A stretch of 64,000 bases of DNA from Lineus longissimus (taxonomy: Eukaryota; Nemertea; Pilidiophora; Heteronemertea; Lineidae): assembly GCF_910592395.1 (NCBI RefSeq), contig NC_088313.1, forward strand, positions 14,090,437 to 14,154,436, given 5' to 3'. Positions 9,669-24,600 of this stretch are shown in pieces. Both the position numbers and the translations under genes were made by a program. The stretch's first letter is position 1. The number at the start of each line of letters is the position of its first letter. The notes under the pieces were generated by a model. That model was not told where the DNA came from, ran no database searches, and was given only the letters and a program-made list of their open reading frames with translations.

Positions 9669-12600
9669 TTACTTAAAATTCGGGCAATCATACGTCCGAT
9701 GATTCTCGGCACCACACGTACAGCATCTCGGCTTCATCAGACTAAAACCCTGGAAACTGTGATCCGTTTCCGGCAGACGGACATATTTCTCATGCAGTTT
9801 GCGTTTACGGTCCTTTTCTTCCAGGATGCGATCGTGGATTACATCATCCATAATCACCATCACCTCATCATCAGAATCCGTCAAATTATCACCGTCCTGA
9901 AATGCAAATTTTCGCTCGGAAGTATCTGGTTTTATTTCGTAATTGTCATCAACATACATGGCGTTGGCAGGGGCCCCACATTTTTCCGGTTCCTCCAACT
10001 GCGGGACGTACTGAAAGTCATATTCAAAACTATCGTGTGATTTTTTGGCGCTGTCGTTGTTAATGAGTTTAGCGTCTAAAGTGGACGACCTTTCTGAACC
10101 AGTTTGATTTTTCAAACAAGAATCATTGACATCAAGTTTTTTGCGCAAACTTTGAGAGTCACTTTCTCTCTCATTACGCCCCCTATCAGTGTTTTTACCA
10201 TTCATACGAGTCCTTAGGCCACTATCAACAACGTCATGTCTGCCACTCATTTTGACTGTCTTGGGTCTCGCACCACCACCACTAAAATCATCATTTTCTC
10301 GAGTCGTTTTCCAATCACCAACTAATGACTTACTTGCAGATTTATCAATCTTTGGACAGTTCATCTCAGAAGCATCGTGATCCAACTTCGGTTCGAACAT
10401 CACCGGCGGATCATCCACTTCTGAATCGGACAAATCGCTCCAACAATCTGGAGTGGACGCCCTCGTATTGACATCGGCAGCCTTTAAATCTTGACTCTCC
10501 CCAGCAGGTGTCAGCCTCTCTTTCACAGGACCCATCCTCCCTTTCAGGGAAGAACTCCCCGTAAACATCCAATCCACCACCGACTCCGGCCCATCCAATT
10601 TCTTTGAATCGCTCGAAATTTTCTTCGAATCGCTCGAAATCTTTTTCGAATAGACTTTTGAATTGCCCGTTGAAGTCCTTTCATTTGGTTTTTTCACACT
10701 GTTTGCATTCCCTTTGTTCTTATCTTGCACAGTTTTGGTGTCTCGCGCAGAATTTTTAACATCTGATTCAGAATCGCATTTTCCTGCAACAGGCGTACCC
10801 TTTTCCTTCGGAGGCGATGGAACGCGCCACCAGGAGGGCTTTTTCGAACTAGATGCCATTTCTGGTTTCGCACTCTCTGTTTGCGTCCTCACCATGGTAA
10901 CTGCCTCCGTAGCATCACTGCGAGCCTCCGACTCTAATAAATCACTAATCGCATTCAAACCCAAGGAATCTTCTCTTGCTATAACGTTATTACACGGATC
11001 TTTAGAAATTGGCGACGTTTGCGAATAGCGTTTCAATTTCCACGAATCTGAAGGCCTTGATCTCGTGCTCTGTTCACATGGTTCAGACTGGGCGCGAGGT
11101 TGAGATTCCTGCAATGTCGGTTTCGCAAAATTCGGCACAGGATTCTCATCCTCTTCTTCATCTTCAGATTCCACAAAGAACCAGTCATCTGAAATCTTTT
11201 CAGAAACTTTTTCAAATTTTGACTCAGATTTTTTTGCTGACTCCGCATATTTTCTCTCCTCTCTGCAAGGTTCACCCGCAGCAGCATTCAAACTTGTACC
11301 TTTACCAAGTTCTGTCACACCAGAGCCATCTTTCAGCCGTTCCTCAATCCAATCCTGTATCGTCGGCCCCTCTGGAAGACTGTCAGTTTTCTGCGACGGC
11401 TCAGAGAACTTGGCGATGACATCCCGTTCCACCTTTTTACGCAGCATATCCGAGAAACTCAACTGTTTTAAAGGCGGGTCATCATCCCACTCGACTAAGG
11501 TTTCAGCTTCGTCCGTATCAGCCAATGGCGGGAACTCCTTTTGATCGGCGAGGACAACACCCGCGCCACTGTCGGCCTTCGAAAATGGCACCTTGAAATA
11601 TTCTGAGATATTATATTCGTCGATTTCTACGTCTCTCGAACCAGAAGCCCGCAGCTTTCGAATCTCCTTGTCTGTTTTGAACAGCGTTTCAGCGACTTCT
11701 TTCAGAGAAGGCGAGGAGTCTTTTGATCCGAAGTCGAGAGTTTTCGTTGGAGCGACCTCTGATTGACGTTGAGTAGTTTCCTGAAATAGACACAAAGAAA
11801 TATCAATTAATCTAAATGTCACAATATAGAAAACACCGTGAAACCTAGCTATTACGAGAGATGCAAAAATCTACTCAGGCTAAAATTCTTGAATATTTCT
11901 CACAAAAATCTTTTACTTTGATCAGCGCCAACTTGCACAAAAATGCTCTTTCTGGACCAATTATGAAAACTCAAAGACGCACAGAGAGTTGAGAGAGAGA
12001 TTTAGCATTTACTGAAAAAAAGTCAGAAATTTGCCTAAAATCAGAAAAGTGACATCATGACACCCTTTCAAAAGAACACTACTTTCTGTCCCAAACCCAT
12101 TTGTTTCATTAAAATTTACCTCTCACCTCAAACCACTTCTCCTCACATTTTTAAATGTGTAGAATTTAAACAACATAGGCTGAGTGACTATATAGGAATG
12201 AGTGACTACGTATATGACTTTTTTCATCGTATCTAGAATGGAAAACTGTACCCGCTGGTAGGGGCCTACCAAAACCCATAAATGTGTCTAATTGACAGTA
12301 GCCCCCCCCCCCTGGTTTGTCAGACAAACCTTGTTGTCGTCATTTAGTATCTGACCAGCCGCTCGGTCCCCCCTGGAGGGCTGCACAAAGATTTAAGAGG
12401 ATTCACCTTATTTGCAGGAGTCAGTTCCAGCGTGTGGTCACGATCGTGTCGTCTCGCCATCATCCTCTCCGACGGCAGGCCCAAATGTTTGATGATTTCC
12501 CCGAGACTTTGATGCGGCTCAACTCTCTCCTCCTCCACATGTGGCGCTGGCATGTCCCGGTCGAGATACTCCATCATCCTGCTGACCAATGGGATCGTGA

Positions 12601-15600
12601 AGCCGCAGCCGACTAGATAGTTACCGAGGTGCATATCTTCCGATTTGATAAGGGAATCCTGGAAAGGATAGCAAACCATTTAACTCTTACATTCTGTTTT
12701 TCGTTTGAAATACAGTAGAACCTCTCTATTAAGGACACCCTCGGGACTGACAAGTGCTGTCCTTGATTAGAGAGGTCAAATTGAATGGAAACAACCAATT
12801 TGGGACCAAAACTAGTGTCCTTAATAGAGAGGTTGTCCTTAATAGAGAGGTTGTCCTTAATAGAGAGGTGTCCGCTAACAGAGGTTTCACTGTACATGTA
12901 AAACAGTGTCAACCAAAATGTACTAATGCGGTACTTTGACAATAATATGACAATGTCACAAACTATTGGATGACTAGAACACCCAGTAGTCGCTTGGTAA
13001 TGAAATGGCGGCCTATTCAAGCAGAGTCCGAAAGATGTCAGCAATAAATAGAGTTCCGGTCATTGGCAAGGAGGATGTAAGGAGAAAAGGATACTTTCAG
13101 TCGACCTAAGATCACGTGTTGGGTTGTATGTCCATATCAACGCTGAGGCCTGTCCATGTATAGGCATTTAAACACAATTGCCACAATCTGGAATTCAATC
13201 CAGAAGTGATCAGGATGCTGACGAGTTGTCTCACAAAATCTGAATTCCATGCTATCCACAACATCTTACCGTGATTCCCCACGAGACGAAGTTCGTGTAC
13301 AGGTGATCAAGGTGAAGGTCATACAGCATTGCCTTGACGAGCGTGTATTCAGCAGGTTCTTCTTTCAGACGAGCAGCAACCACTGAATCATTTTCTGCTG
13401 TCCCTAAAAGAATAGACGAAGTAGGGGATTAGTGGCAAAGTGCTTATCACTTTCAGCGCCATCAGACGTAGATTAGTGTCACTTTTTAGGCCCAAATTAC
13501 CCACCTCCAGCCGCTTTTTAGTACTCTCAAGACTTCAACGTTAAAAGAACAACAACACGCAAACAAGATGATGAAGGAACTGACTCATTCAATGCGTATG
13601 AATCAGTTCTGAGGCAATTTTGGCCAAGGGAAATTTTGGGGGGGTCAGGGAGTGCTGAAAATGGGGTAGGGCCAATACGCTATTTGTGATTCCCAATTCA
13701 GACTCTCTAAAAAGTTTCTTAATTCAGAACAGAGTACTTATTCGGACGACCAAAATGTCGGAAATGATTCTGAATTCTGACTCTTCCAGAACTGAAATGT
13801 ATCCAGGTCAAACTGCATAGCCGCTTGAGCAGGTCATCTGAGTGCTACTGCAAGGTTTCAGGAAAGATCGAGGTTGAAGTGTGATGTGTGATGATAACCT
13901 CTACCGTTTTTGATAGCAGGGTATCAACTCCAACTTTATAATCAGGAGATGGCCTGTTCGACGCCCGTAAGGATCACCGCCATTTCGTCTCAGTGTCCTT
14001 GAGCAAGACACATCACTTATCCAACTACAAACACCGACATGACATCATCATCTCACCTGAATCAGTTTTCTTTGCACCATCTCTCTTCTCATGCGCTCCC
14101 AGCCCGTCCTCGGACTTATCAACCAGAAGATCACATTGTGCCCCAATGTGGCATCCAGTCCTGTCATTGGCAGCATCTTTCCGTCCATTCTGCTTAACCC
14201 CTTGATCCCAGCCTCGCGCTTGGAGAAGCAGAAGGTCCAGTACATTACTTCTGGTTTTCCTGCAACGGATATGATATTCTTCAGACAAAAGAAAGAACTA
14301 TTAGAAGCTTTACTGCCAGTTTTCTTACAATGAATACGATATTCTCTTAGCATAGGGAAGAACTGATAGATGATAAGAAACACCTACATGAATACAGGTG
14401 TTGATGCATACATACATACATACAAATAGCATTTATATAGCGCAAAATCCAATTAGAAAAATTGCTCAGCTGCGCTTAACAAAAACACTGTTCAAATAGT
14501 TTGGTTTTTAATCTTCTTTTGAACTCGCTGACGGTGGAGCTGTTGCGGGTGTTAGTGTCCAGCGAGTTCCATAATTTGCTGGCATAAACTGTAAAGCTTC
14601 TCCCACCAAAAGTCTCAAGGCGATACCTGGGAGTCACCAACAACTCTTGGTTATCCGAGCTCAGGGATCGCCCTGGGACATACGATGGCAGGATGTCCGA
14701 GATATATGATGGAGCCATGTTGTTTTTGGCTTTGAACACCATGAGTAAAACCTTGAAATCGATACGATATGGTATCGGAAGCCAGTGGAGAGTTCTCAAA
14801 ACGGGTGTTATGTGCTCACGTAGTGGAGTCCTTGTAATTATTCTTGCTGCACGGCTCTGCACTAGTTGTAATTTGTGCAGGAGTTGCTCATTAACCCCAG
14901 CTAACAGACTATTTCCGTAGTCCAAACGAGACATCACCAGTCAGCGGTCAATGGAATGCCAGCCCTGTGTGTACCTCCCCCGGTAAGCGATCGACGCCAA
15001 AATCGACCGCAAATTGACAGCGATCACTGGGGAATTTCAAATTTTTCTACCATCTATTTCCAGGCGACCAGTTGAGGAAATCTCAGTTGTAAATTGTCAA
15101 CACTGTGGACTTGTATTGAAACTGTACATTGTACGTAAGTCAATTTATTGTGAAATGTCGAGTTTTAGGCCTACAAAGAAATGTACATCAGACTGATTCG
15201 CCACTCAAACAATAAAATTTCCGCAACCTTTCTTTTGTAAATTGCTAATTTCTTCCACTTTTTCCAATCAAATATTTTTTTGGCAATTTTTTATTGTCAT
15301 CAGACGAGGTTCTTCACAAAATCTACCAAAAAGAAATGCTTGTGAAAATTTGGCGGAGTATTGTCGCAGTAATTTGGCTCTCACCTATTCCACTTGTCAT
15401 GGTCCAGTTGCCTCTCTCTCAGCTCCGTCATCATCCACATGACCTTTTCCGGGTACGCATCATCGATCACATGACCTACCGCTGTCAACACCGTAACTGT
15501 ACACTGTAGGAAGAGACGCTCCAAGTCGGCCGTGTTGTGAGTCAAGAGTTTCTGCAAAGGCCAACAAAAATGATCTGATTTTTTCATTTCTGAAATGTAC

Positions 15601-18600
15601 GTGACACATCTTACAATTTTCTTGCATCTTTTTATTTCTCTTACATTTTCTCCAGAGATGGCACTCAAAAGGACACTCAAAAAATGTGAAAGACCTGTAA
15701 GAAGAATTTCTGCGGGACAGTCATGCAAGTGATATAGTTCTATACAGCATGATCAAATCAGTTAGAAATAATGCAAGTTCTCACACTATCTAACACTTTT
15801 TCTGCGGGACAGTCACACACGTGATATAGTTCCATACAGCATGATCAAATCAGTTAGAAATAATGCAAGATCTTACACTATCTTACACTTTTTCTGCAGG
15901 ACAGTCACACACGTGATATAGTTCAGTACAGCATGATCAAATCAGTTAGAAATATGCAAGTTCTTACACTATCTTACACTTTTTCACCTAAAATCTGTCT
16001 TACATTAATCTCACTCATTTTACTCAGGGAAGTCTCCTTTTTGACGATAACTAACTCGGGCCAGGCACGACATTGTTTTTAAGACACCTTTATTGTGCAT
16101 GCCTTTAAATAGCCTGAATAAGTACCAACAGGGGAAGCGATATGAGGAAAATCAAACACGCTAAATGATACATTATATTCACTGAGAAAAACCAAACACA
16201 CTTTCATTATACATTACATTCACTGAGAAAAATCAAACACGCTCAATGACACATTTATTAATATATACACACACGACTAAGCAACAGTATGGAGAAAGCA
16301 AGCTTTTTGTTAAAACAACACAAATGTTTGATAAAAGTCTTTTTAACACGAGAAGAGAAATTTACGTGGAGTGAGCATTTCATACACGATGAACTGAGTC
16401 AGCTACATGTAACGTGGTCATCTGAGGTTGCCTGGCGACGTTTGATAAATTTGAGAGAGCTCTGTGCATATCTGTAAGATAGTTGTAGGCCTAGAGGAGA
16501 GCTGACGTCACCAGGCCACCACAGTCAACCACGTTAGTTCGTCGTTTATGAACGAAATATTTCCTTCAGCTAAATGTCTCTGTTTGTGTCAGAACAAGTT
16601 TTATCAAATCATTCACACCGAGGTGATGAATCTTTTTAACGATAGCCACTACCACGACTGAATTAGATATACAGTACATAAGGTAAAACCACACCTATCA
16701 CAACCTTACCTTATCTAAACCACTGTCCTGATAAAAAAAGAGATTTCTTATTGAGTCATTTGGCTTAAGGGTTTTGTGACCGGCAGCCATTTTGGTTCAA
16801 AATTTTGTAGGCCAATAAGTGCTGCTCTTAATAGAAAGGTGTCCTGATTAGAGAGGTCAGATTGAATGGAAACTGCCATTTTTGGACCAAAACTAGTGTC
16901 CTTAATAGAGAGGTTGTCCTTTATAGAGAGGTGTCCGCTAAGTGAGATTCCACTGTAACTGCAAAACGTACCTTTTTGTTGTAGATCAGCCATTTCTCCA
17001 GGGTTTTCAGCGTGAAATCCAGCACACTTGTCCGCGCACTGAAAATAACAATCAATATTCTAGATATACCGAGTTAGCGTTTCAGCTAGGGAGTTTCAGC
17101 AAGGCACAGCACCGTCCCCGTCTTTCTCAATTTTAGTGCCTTTTTCATCTCATTTCAAATCGTCCAGGCCACGTGGTTGGCGCACTACAGGGTGGCCCAG
17201 AATTATTTGCCTCTGGACAATACAATTCTAATGTGTAATTCCATTGTGCGAGGGAAAATAATTCTGGGCCACCCTGTAGAATGCCAATCCATCATAAGTC
17301 GTGATGTGTGGGTTTGATCACCTGTTACAACCCATGTCGAAACCAATGCATGATGTATAAACATTTTCACTGTCACATGATGCCCAAACTTTTATCATAG
17401 TTACAAATGTGTGTCAAGACCAACCGCCATGTCGAAACCAACGCATAATGTCCAATCATTTTTATCTTCACATGATGCCAAAACTTTTATCATACTATAA
17501 TTATAATTATAAATGTATGTCCAAACCAACCGATCATGTCGAAATCAATGCATCATGTTGAAACTTTTGCCAATGCATACTGTCCAAACTTTTTGATGCA
17601 TAATGTTCAAACCTTTCCCGAATTTAGCTATTCATGTGGAATAATTTACCTCGTCACCCATTTTGTGGAAGCCTTGATGATTTTAATCAGAAATTCACAG
17701 AAATCCTCACTTTTCTCATGCTTTGTTCTTCCACGAGTAACAACCTGTCCAAATAAATAATACAGAACAATGTAAGTCAGTTTTATATATCACATATGAA
17801 GGAATGTAAGAGAAAAATAAATGCAAGCACTTTTGTACTGTACAAATTTACTGTCTCAAAGCACTTTACATTGATTTCCCAGCCTACTACAAGCAGTTCA
17901 GAAGCCAAGGATGTCGGATTAGGTGCTACTCTTGGCAATTTCAGGCCAGTTGAAGGGATCAATTGGCACTGGCCAGGACTCACACCCACAACCTTCTGAT
18001 CAACTGGCACAAAAAGGAGGACTCTTTCAAAAAGGGAGAAAATACATTTCTTCTAATTATTGCCTACCTTAACGAATTCCAGCATCACATTCGTCATGGC
18101 GAAACTGAATGTACTACCAAAGGAGTCATGGTCTGAAATTGATTAAAAAAATTAAGAATTGTGCAATTTTATAAGGCAATGACGCGAATATTGTTGGTCA
18201 GTAATGCTGCCGACGTCATTTTGAGTTTGCCGCAGGGATTATGATTTTCAAGATCAGGTTGGCAGGAAGAAAAAATCCTTCAATCGGCTTCGAGAATGCT
18301 ACAAAAGTTGCCAGAGTGGTGGAGAGAAACATCAGCGCATGGCCTGTCTGAGGTCCCAGGTTCGATTCCCAGTTGGTAAAATTTTTCTCACGTAATAGAG
18401 AGGGCCATTCTTCGACAGCGTAAGTCTCCTCCTACTTTACAGTACAAATCGCCAATACAGTGGAACCCCGGTCGGCGACCACCTCAGTAACGCGACCACC
18501 CCGCGAACACGACCAAAATTCTCCGGTCCCGAATGGTTTTCTCTCTAATTCCCATTAACTGGCCCTCGCTAACACGACCACCCCGGTACCCAGAACGCGA

Positions 18601-21600
18601 CCACCAGCTTGGTCGGTCCCAAACTGCAAATTAACCCCGCTAACGCGACCATGAGGCCTAATTGCCGTAATCAACCATGACTGCATGGTATCAATTGGCA
18701 CCTTCTCGCAAATCCGTGTTGATAATTAGCACCTCGAACACAATGACCATGGGAATCCATATGAAAATAAATGATGTGTAAGTGAGTTTGATCTTGGAGG
18801 AACTATACTTCAAGTATAATTCCTCCAAGGTTTGATCAAATGTAAGCGCAAATAAAATGAAGAATAAGCTTTCTTTTCGACTCACGGCTTGTTTTTTCAT
18901 CATTTAGTATTAAATGATGTCAAGAGGCATGCACACGTAGTTTTTAGGACAAATAAATTATGTTGATTAGTAAGAGTACCGATACTCAAAGTAAAGAATG
19001 CTTACTACGTCGTAATGTTGATAAAATACGTTATTAAAAAGATGATTTAATCAGTACCAGTTCAAATTGGCTGATGTTAAAGCAGGAAGACATCAGGAAG
19101 AATTCTCAACATCTTCTCACATCACCTCTCTCAATGTTAGCGGGAATATTAGCTTGACATCAAGAAGGGCAGCTGCCGATGGTGTGAATTACATGCTTGT
19201 TCTAATTAGCATGCTCAAGTTTTAATGTAATGTTTGGTCTAATTAGCTCTCGTCAGTTTATTTACTCATTTACATAAGTTGCAAATTAAACGCAAAACAC
19301 TCAAGAAAATGATTTTTTATTCGTAATATACACACAAAATTATCGAATCACCCGGTGGCGTAGTCATTAATGCATGTCAATGTACACACAGCAGGACGAT
19401 GTTTTGGCGGGAAAACCTACTTATGATTCTTAAATTCACTAACGCGACCACCCCGGTAACACGACCACTTCGGCTTAGTCCCTTGGGTGGTCGTGTTACC
19501 GGGGTTCCACTGTAGTTGTTTACAGTGCTGATAACGCCCTAGTTGATGCTCAGCTCTCCACTCGATATTTTTTAAATGCTACAAAAATTCACTCACTCTG
19601 TAAGAGATTTAACAAATCCATAATAAATTCGCCTTTCGTTTCTAATACCCCTCTCCTCAGCAAGGAGCCCATGTACTGCTCCAAGTCAGTGGTACTCAGA
19701 ACGCCACTGAGATCGAGTTTGACTGCAAATAGAAGAAAGAATGACATCACAATTCACATGACGGAAGACCAGTGGCAGAGTGGTTAAAGGGGTGTTGGTA
19801 ATTACTGATTGTCTCTGAAAATTGAAATACAGTGAGTTATACACAATGCTAGTGCAGTTATTATGCATACGAAATTGTTACCCAACTTGCTGTTTATAAC
19901 ATTTGTATATTTGTCTACACAACGGCAATGGTGAATTCATTATTTATTATGTAATCACGCAATTGGGAAGTTTCAAATTCAATTACAACTTTCAAATTTT
20001 TAATGAACAGCATAGGCCTTTTAAGCGCCTGGCTCATAATCAAGAGACCTTGGGTTCAACCCGAGGAAGGATCACTGCAGTTTCGCTTTGTGTCTTGAGC
20101 AAGACACTCAACCCTTAATTGCTACGTCCTTTGCATCAGACGCAAGACTGAGGTTCCCAGTACCTGGGGCCTACCCGACATGCTGAATTATCAGCGGTTG
20201 TGCGTATATCAATCCCGAGGAGACTTTAGGACTGATATTTACCACCGATAAGTCGGCATGTCTCATTTCCTTTGATCTGCATCACAACCAAAGAGATCAA
20301 CATGGCATACTTACAATCGTCCACAAGTTTCGTCGTGTTTTCAAAGGCCAGTTCTCTCACTTTCCAATCACTTGTCTCAACGGCCTGCTGAAGGCAGCAG
20401 AGGAACTCGACAATATCCTGGTCCCTTGTTTCATCAATAGAACTGCAGAAAAAAATCATAGAACCTCTTTACTAAGGACACTCTCCTGTCGAATGTCATC
20501 AGAGAAAGGTGTCTTCATTACAGAGGTTCAATTGAGTAGAAATGACATCATAGGGGTAGATTAGTTTGGGTGAAATTGGCAAGCTTTCTTCAGCCTTTCC
20601 TTTGAAATATATATCATTCCTTAGTGGTATCACTCACCCGTCCTTGGTCCCTGTCTTCTTGTTGGCAACTTGGCCATCTGGATCGGATGACTGAACTTTC
20701 CCCTCCTGTTTCCCGTCAAACGCCTTGACCACTTTATCGAGGTTCTTCTTCTTTCCCGTTCTGCTCCTGTGGGGCGAGTCGACCCGCGGTGAGCTGTCTC
20801 TCTGGGGGTGTCCTGACGCGGTCATCTTCGTAACACGCGATGATGCAGGGGAGTGACATTTTGGCGAGCTTGTTCTCTGACTAGCTGCCTGCTGCGATGA
20901 TTTCCTGATTCCTGAAAGTTGTAATTGAAACTGACACACTACTGCTGATGTAAACAACTGCAACTGTATCATGGCCTTTGTGTTGCAAAACATAACATCA
21001 TCTTAAGGGTAGGGTAGGCCTAACCAATGGTGTAGAAACAGATTATATATAGCTCTTTCACGGAGTCAACTTAAACCCATCTTGACCCTCAAACCTAGGG
21101 TCCACTCTGCCATCCTGGACACCCTGTGAGGGGAGGTAACGGACCGATTAACTCTGATGGTTCAGAATGACTAAAGCCGGCCAACTTGTATGACACCGAC
21201 TGCATAACATTACTATTTATCAGAATGATTAAAGCCAGCCAACTATGACACCGACTGCCTAACAACACTATTTATCAGAATGATTAAAGCCAGCCAACTA
21301 TGACACCGACTGCCTAACATTACTATTTATCAGAATGACTAAAGCCGGCCAACTATGACACCGACTGCCTAACATTACTATTTATCAGAATGACTAAAGC
21401 CGGCCAACTATGACACCGACTGCCTAACATTACTATTTATCAGAATGACTAAAGCCGGCCAACTATGACACCAACTGCCTAACATTACTATTTATCAGAA
21501 TGACTATGACTAAAGCCGGTCAACTATGACACTTTTGGCCAGATCTATCTGGAAAATGTTCACCTACTGCCTTCCCTGCCCTGCCTTATTTTTTCCACAA

Positions 21601-24600
21601 TGTTGATGTTTTGCTGGACGTCATCATCCGTCTGCTCTTCAATCAAACCAAGGCTGTCTGCAAATAAAAATAATTCAGAAATTAACGCTTTGAGATCGCG
21701 TCTTTATTTTCTGTCGTAATACCAGGAACGCGCGATTTTTCGTGAAAAACACTATTTTTAACAATCAAAACAATCATCAAAGCTACCTGCATTATATACA
21801 TGTATCTCCTGAAAGATCTTTCCGAGTACTTTTCTTTGCGGCACAGCACCCCAATTTAGGTAAATACATGATTTACAGTATTTTTTAAAAGAAATATAGT
21901 TTTCAACGTTACTGGTGCCTGATTTATGCCGTTCAACAGTCTCAAAGAGTTAAGCCCATTTAAAATATATTCATTGTATAAGCAAGAATAGCTTTGTGAA
22001 CTGTGAGATGGGAGAGACCCCTATTGGCGACATTGTGTAACTTTATCTTGCCTGCCTATAGTGTCCCTTTAAGAGATTTGTTGTGGTGTTTATTTCACTT
22101 ACTCATTCTTCTCTCTTCTAACGCCTCCTTTCCAAACATGAAGAGAATGTCAGGATCAGCTTTCCACAGATCATCTGAAATGGATTAAAAAAACTCAATA
22201 TGACTTGTGGAAATGGAGGTCCTCCCAGACCAAGATTGCAACATTCAGAGACAGTTTCTGAAAAACGACAACTAAATTTTACGTCGCACAGTTTTAGGGG
22301 GATCAGTGGCAGAGTTGTAAGAGAGCCGGGCTTATAACCGGGGAGGTCATAGGTTCGACACTCATGATGGATCAGCACTGTTTCAATTTGGTGTCAACAT
22401 CCTCAAGGCATGGACATAGAATTATGTCCAAAATGCACACCTGAATGATATCACTGCCGACCTCCACTGGTTGGAAAGCTCTTGAAATGTATATTTGTGA
22501 CCATTAATTTTAGTCTCGTAGGATAATTATTTTTACCACAGTATTTAAATCATAAAAGGTGAGTTCAAACTTTTACCTGCTTCTGGCGTATCAGGACTCG
22601 ATGGAATCCGAGGCTTCACGATCTTTGAGGACGCTTTGAAGAGTTGATCAAACTGAAAAGCAGGGGGCGCTTTGTTTGGGCCTTTGACGTGGCGTGGCTC
22701 CGTCTTAGCTCCAACTACAAGATTAGGTGGGGTTTCCGGAGTGTTCATAACATATTGGTCCGGAATCGTTTGGGACACGTTGGTACTGGCTTCCGATTTC
22801 GATTTTCTCATGTCAACACATCTCGCGTCAGATTTGATGTCGGATGTTTTAAATTCAGACACCGATTCGACAACGGAGGATGCATATTTCTTTGACGACT
22901 TTGATCGGGATGATGTCTTCCTCTCTGGAGTATCCGCATCGAAGCTGCTTTCACGAAAGGTTACTGAAGGGCTGATTCCCACGTAAGGATAAGCAACATC
23001 TATGGCGTCACTTCCGAGAGCAGTTCCGAATTCTTGTTTCCGTAACATTACATCTCCATCTGTATCCAGAGTCCCAAATTCCTCTTGATTCATCAGTTGT
23101 GCAGATTCTGCACCTACAGTTTGGGACGCGACATCTGGAATAAGCGTCTTTGATGCCGTATCGGGACTGGCCATGGATGAGTATTGTTCGGGCGTGGCCA
23201 AGGTGGATGCAATCGACACGCCTTCTGTCGGCTCGGGAGACTGCAGCAGCAGAGATGGGCTAACACATGGCTGAAAATACAAAACAGTCGTTCCTGAAAA
23301 TATTTCAGTTTCCTCATATTCCTCGACACTAAACCTATGTTATTATCATATTACACAAGTTTCCGACCTGCATAATAACTGCACTATGGCACTGTGCATA
23401 AGTGCATTTCCATTTTCCTGGACCACCAGTAATTACAAACGGCGTACCCTTTTAAGGATGTTTTTCGAGGACAAGCTATTTTGTTTTGAACTGATATTTC
23501 CAGGACCTCTTGTAAAAAAGCCAAAGGGAGTAACTGTATTAAAAGCAGTGAAGAGAAACTTTCATCCATCCATCCATTCATTGATTTTCATTTCATACAA
23601 GTTTAAATTATTTTTGACTCCAGAAAATGATTTTTGCCGAACGCAAAATAGTTACCATGGCAACTTCCTCCTCAAGGAGTAAATCTGCAACGGACTTCCT
23701 TTCATCACTGAAATCAACAAAGCATTCAAAATAGATGTTCACTTGCGGGAGATTCTAACTTGTTGGAAGGTGAGCTTGTCGGACAGTAGGAACGTTTTAG
23801 TATGCGACTATCTGTTCGATCCCAGGGAGAACCCAGGATTGTTTTTCTGGACGAACCGGCGTGGCTTTCAAGGAACTAAAATTCCTAGCTCTTCACAGTC
23901 CTTTGTGGATTCGACACCCGGTCAAGTCACTGCTCGGTTCCCCTACTGGTCGAGTTCAAGTGAGCGCCTTCTGGTTGCTCCTTGAAATCCCTGATTGACT
24001 TCTGTGGAGACCGGGGTAATAATATGACATACCAAAAGCACTTTGAACAGAGAAACATGGAAAAGTGCTATACAGTAACTCAATATTACTATCATTATTT
24101 AAGTATAAAATCAGGACATTTTATTCCATCTTCTGCTGATTACGGCATTACGCTGATTTAAGTCAGCATTCTTTTTCGATAGATTTTCTTAAAACAGACT
24201 TACCCGATATAGATTGTGATGTTGAGAGGCTGTGTCGGGACGACCTCCACCTCTAACTTCTTCTCAAACACAAGCTCTTTGAACAGAGTTACGGCACGGG
24301 AGATCCACACTGAGGCCAGCTGAATCAAATAAAAGAAAGAGGCTGACCTTACAGCAACACAAACTAAAGGTCTGAAGTGGAGGAAGTGTTGTTTATAGAG
24401 TATTAAGATAAGAGTCGTAGTGTAAAGAGCAATTAGATAAGAGTCATAGTGTTAAGAGTAATTAGATAAGAGTCGCAGTTTAAAGGGTAATTAGATAAGA
24501 GTTGCACTGCTCGTTATTTTTGTAATATCAGTGAGCATTTGAAACAAACCAGAAACTCCTGGGCAGATATCTTTGGGCATCTCTTTTCATGGCGCCCAGC

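Noticed and set aside
22296-22372. tRNA gene
   Set aside because: A- and B-box-like sequences are present, but the acceptor stem does not pair and the anticodon stem is not canonical. A reverse copy at 51,795 shares the non-tRNA body, so it is a SINE.
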